Below are positions 4,304 to 5,156 of a stretch of 5,156 nt of DNA, in pieces. The stretch is from DATAYA01 sp036272815 (GTDB lineage Bacteria; Pseudomonadota; Alphaproteobacteria; Acetobacterales; Acetobacteraceae), in NCBI GenBank assembly GCA_036272815.1, contig DATAYA010000168.1:1-5156 (forward strand). The letters run 5' to 3'. Position 1 is the stretch's first letter. Each line of letters begins with the position of its first letter. Below the pieces are notes generated by a model that saw only the letters and a program-made list of their open reading frames with translations, was not told the origin of the DNA and did not search any database. Made by a program: the position numbers and the translations under genes.

Positions 4304-5156
4304 ATGGCATCCGCCGCCCTCGCGCACGTCCAGGATCACATTCATATTCCGGGAGGCGAGGAAGATTTCGCCGCCCTGCTCGACGAGACCCTCGGGCGGG
4401 ATTCCGGCTTCGACGGCTCCGTCGTCAGCGGCCGCGTCGTCCGCCTGACCGACGAGTACGCCGTCGTCGATGTCGGCCTCAAGAGCGAAGGCCGCGTCGC
4501 CCTGAAGGAGTTCGGCCCGCCCGGCGCCAAGCCCGACGTCAAGCCCGGCGATGTGATCGAGCTCTATGTCGAGCGCTACGAGGACCGCGACGGCTCGATC
4601 GTCCTCTCGCGCGAGAAGGCCCGCCGCGAGGAGGCCTGGAGCAATCTGGAACGCGCCTTCGAGGGCAACCAGCGCGTCACCGGCGCCATCTACGGCCGGG
4701 TCAAGGGCGGCTTCACCGTCGATCTCGGCGGCGCCGTCGCCTTCCTGCCCGGCAGCCAGGTGGACATCCGCCCGGTCCGCGACGTGACACCGCTGATGGG
4801 CACGCCGCAGCCGTTCCAGATCCTCAAGATGGACCGCGCCCGTGGCAACATCGTCGTCTCCCGCCGCGCGGTGCTGGAGGAGACCCGCGCCGAGCAGCGC
4901 AGCGAGCTGATCCAGGGCCTCAAGGAAGGCATGGTGCTCGACGGCGTCGTGAAGAACATCACCGATTACGGCGCCTTCGTCGATCTGGGCGGCGTCGACG
5001 GGCTGCTGCACGTCACCGATATCGCCTGGCGGCGCATCAACCATCCGAACGAGGCGCTGCAGATCGGCCAGCAGGTGCGCGTCCAGGTCATCCGCTTCAA
5101 CAGCGAGACCCAGCGCATCAGCCTCGGCATGAAGCAGCTCGAGGCCGACCCGTGGG
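4304..5156 (+). CDS. rpsA: 30S ribosomal protein S1 (C-terminal part outside window)
   Basis: RNA-binding ribosomal protein that recruits and unfolds mRNA at the 30S subunit. The first 284 residues are visible. A short N-terminal tail leads to EDFAALLDETLG (20-31). Domain 1 spans about 36-103 (GSVVSGRVV, VDVGLKSEGRV). Domain 2 spans about 121-187 (VTGAIYGRVKGGFTVDLGG, FLPGSQVD). Domain 3 starts at about 209 and shows the S1 hallmark VVKNITDYGAFVDLGG (215-230), then LLHVTDIAW (234-242) and RISLGMKQL (271-279). A complete S1 is about 560 residues with six domains, so roughly half is present. The ATG at 4304 gives the normal family N-terminus; an ATG at 4273 is out of frame. It follows aroA-cmk and the small lipoprotein after 243 non-coding bases, which suggests its own promoter. 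The reading frame is intact to the window edge. Confidence 0.98.
   Translation, partial: MASAALAHVQDHIHIPGGEEDFAALLDETLGRDSGFDGSVVSGRVVRLTDEYAVVDVGLKSEGRVALKEFGPPGAKPDVKPGDVIELYVERYEDRDGSIVLSREKARREEAWSNLERAFEGNQRVTGAIYGRVKGGFTVDLGGAVAFLPGSQVDIRPVRDVTPLMGTPQPFQILKMDRARGNIVVSRRAVLEETRAEQRSELIQGLKEGMVLDGVVKNITDYGAFVDLGGVDGLLHVTDIAWRRINHPNEALQIGQQVRVQVIRFNSETQRISLGMKQLEADPW

Noticed and set aside
4271..5044. Long minus-strand open frame opposite rpsA
   Set aside because: It is a mirror of S1 codons rich in Ala, Asp and Gly; the plus strand carries conserved S1 domains.
1..5156. Insertion sequence, transposon, phage or defence system
   Set aside because: No transposase, integrase, terminal inverted repeats with target duplication, nuclease or toxin-antitoxin pair is visible; all genes fall in core or recognised secreted-protein families.

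Overview
The window comes from a very GC-rich alphaproteobacterium, most likely of the Rhodospirillales (Acetobacteraceae-like). Two things suggest this. Codon third positions are almost always G or C. The core gene order, an FYDLN-acid zinc-ribbon gene divergent from aroA-cmk-rpsA, is a familiar alphaproteobacterial arrangement (recalled, not searched).

Left part, minus strand (1-1675): the 5' portion of a secreted RTX-type zinc metalloprotease runs off the left edge. Its start is at 1161, with the HEIGHTLGLGH zinc site followed by glycine/aspartate-rich repeats. Upstream on the same strand is the small FYDLN-acid protein (1346-1675). The 184 bases between them hold a 10-nt direct repeat and an imperfect hairpin.

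Divergent intergenic region (1676-1881): four head-to-tail copies of a roughly 28-nt unit, two of them able to form hairpins, end about 10 nt before the aroA start codon. No convincing promoter was found for aroA.

Right part, plus strand (1882-5156): aroA (EPSP synthase, shikimate pathway), cmk (cytidylate kinase) and a 54-residue putative lipoprotein are joined by 4-nt stop/start overlaps (GTGA, then ATGA), so they look translationally coupled. After a 243-base gap with a candidate promoter and two hairpins comes the 5' part of rpsA (ribosomal protein S1), cut by the right edge.

No previously undescribed defence or mobile system is visible. The observations most worth checking are the small lipoprotein gene coupled to cmk, the tandem repeat array in the aroA leader, and a 36-nt AT-rich, unusual-codon island that encodes the active-site motif of AroA.
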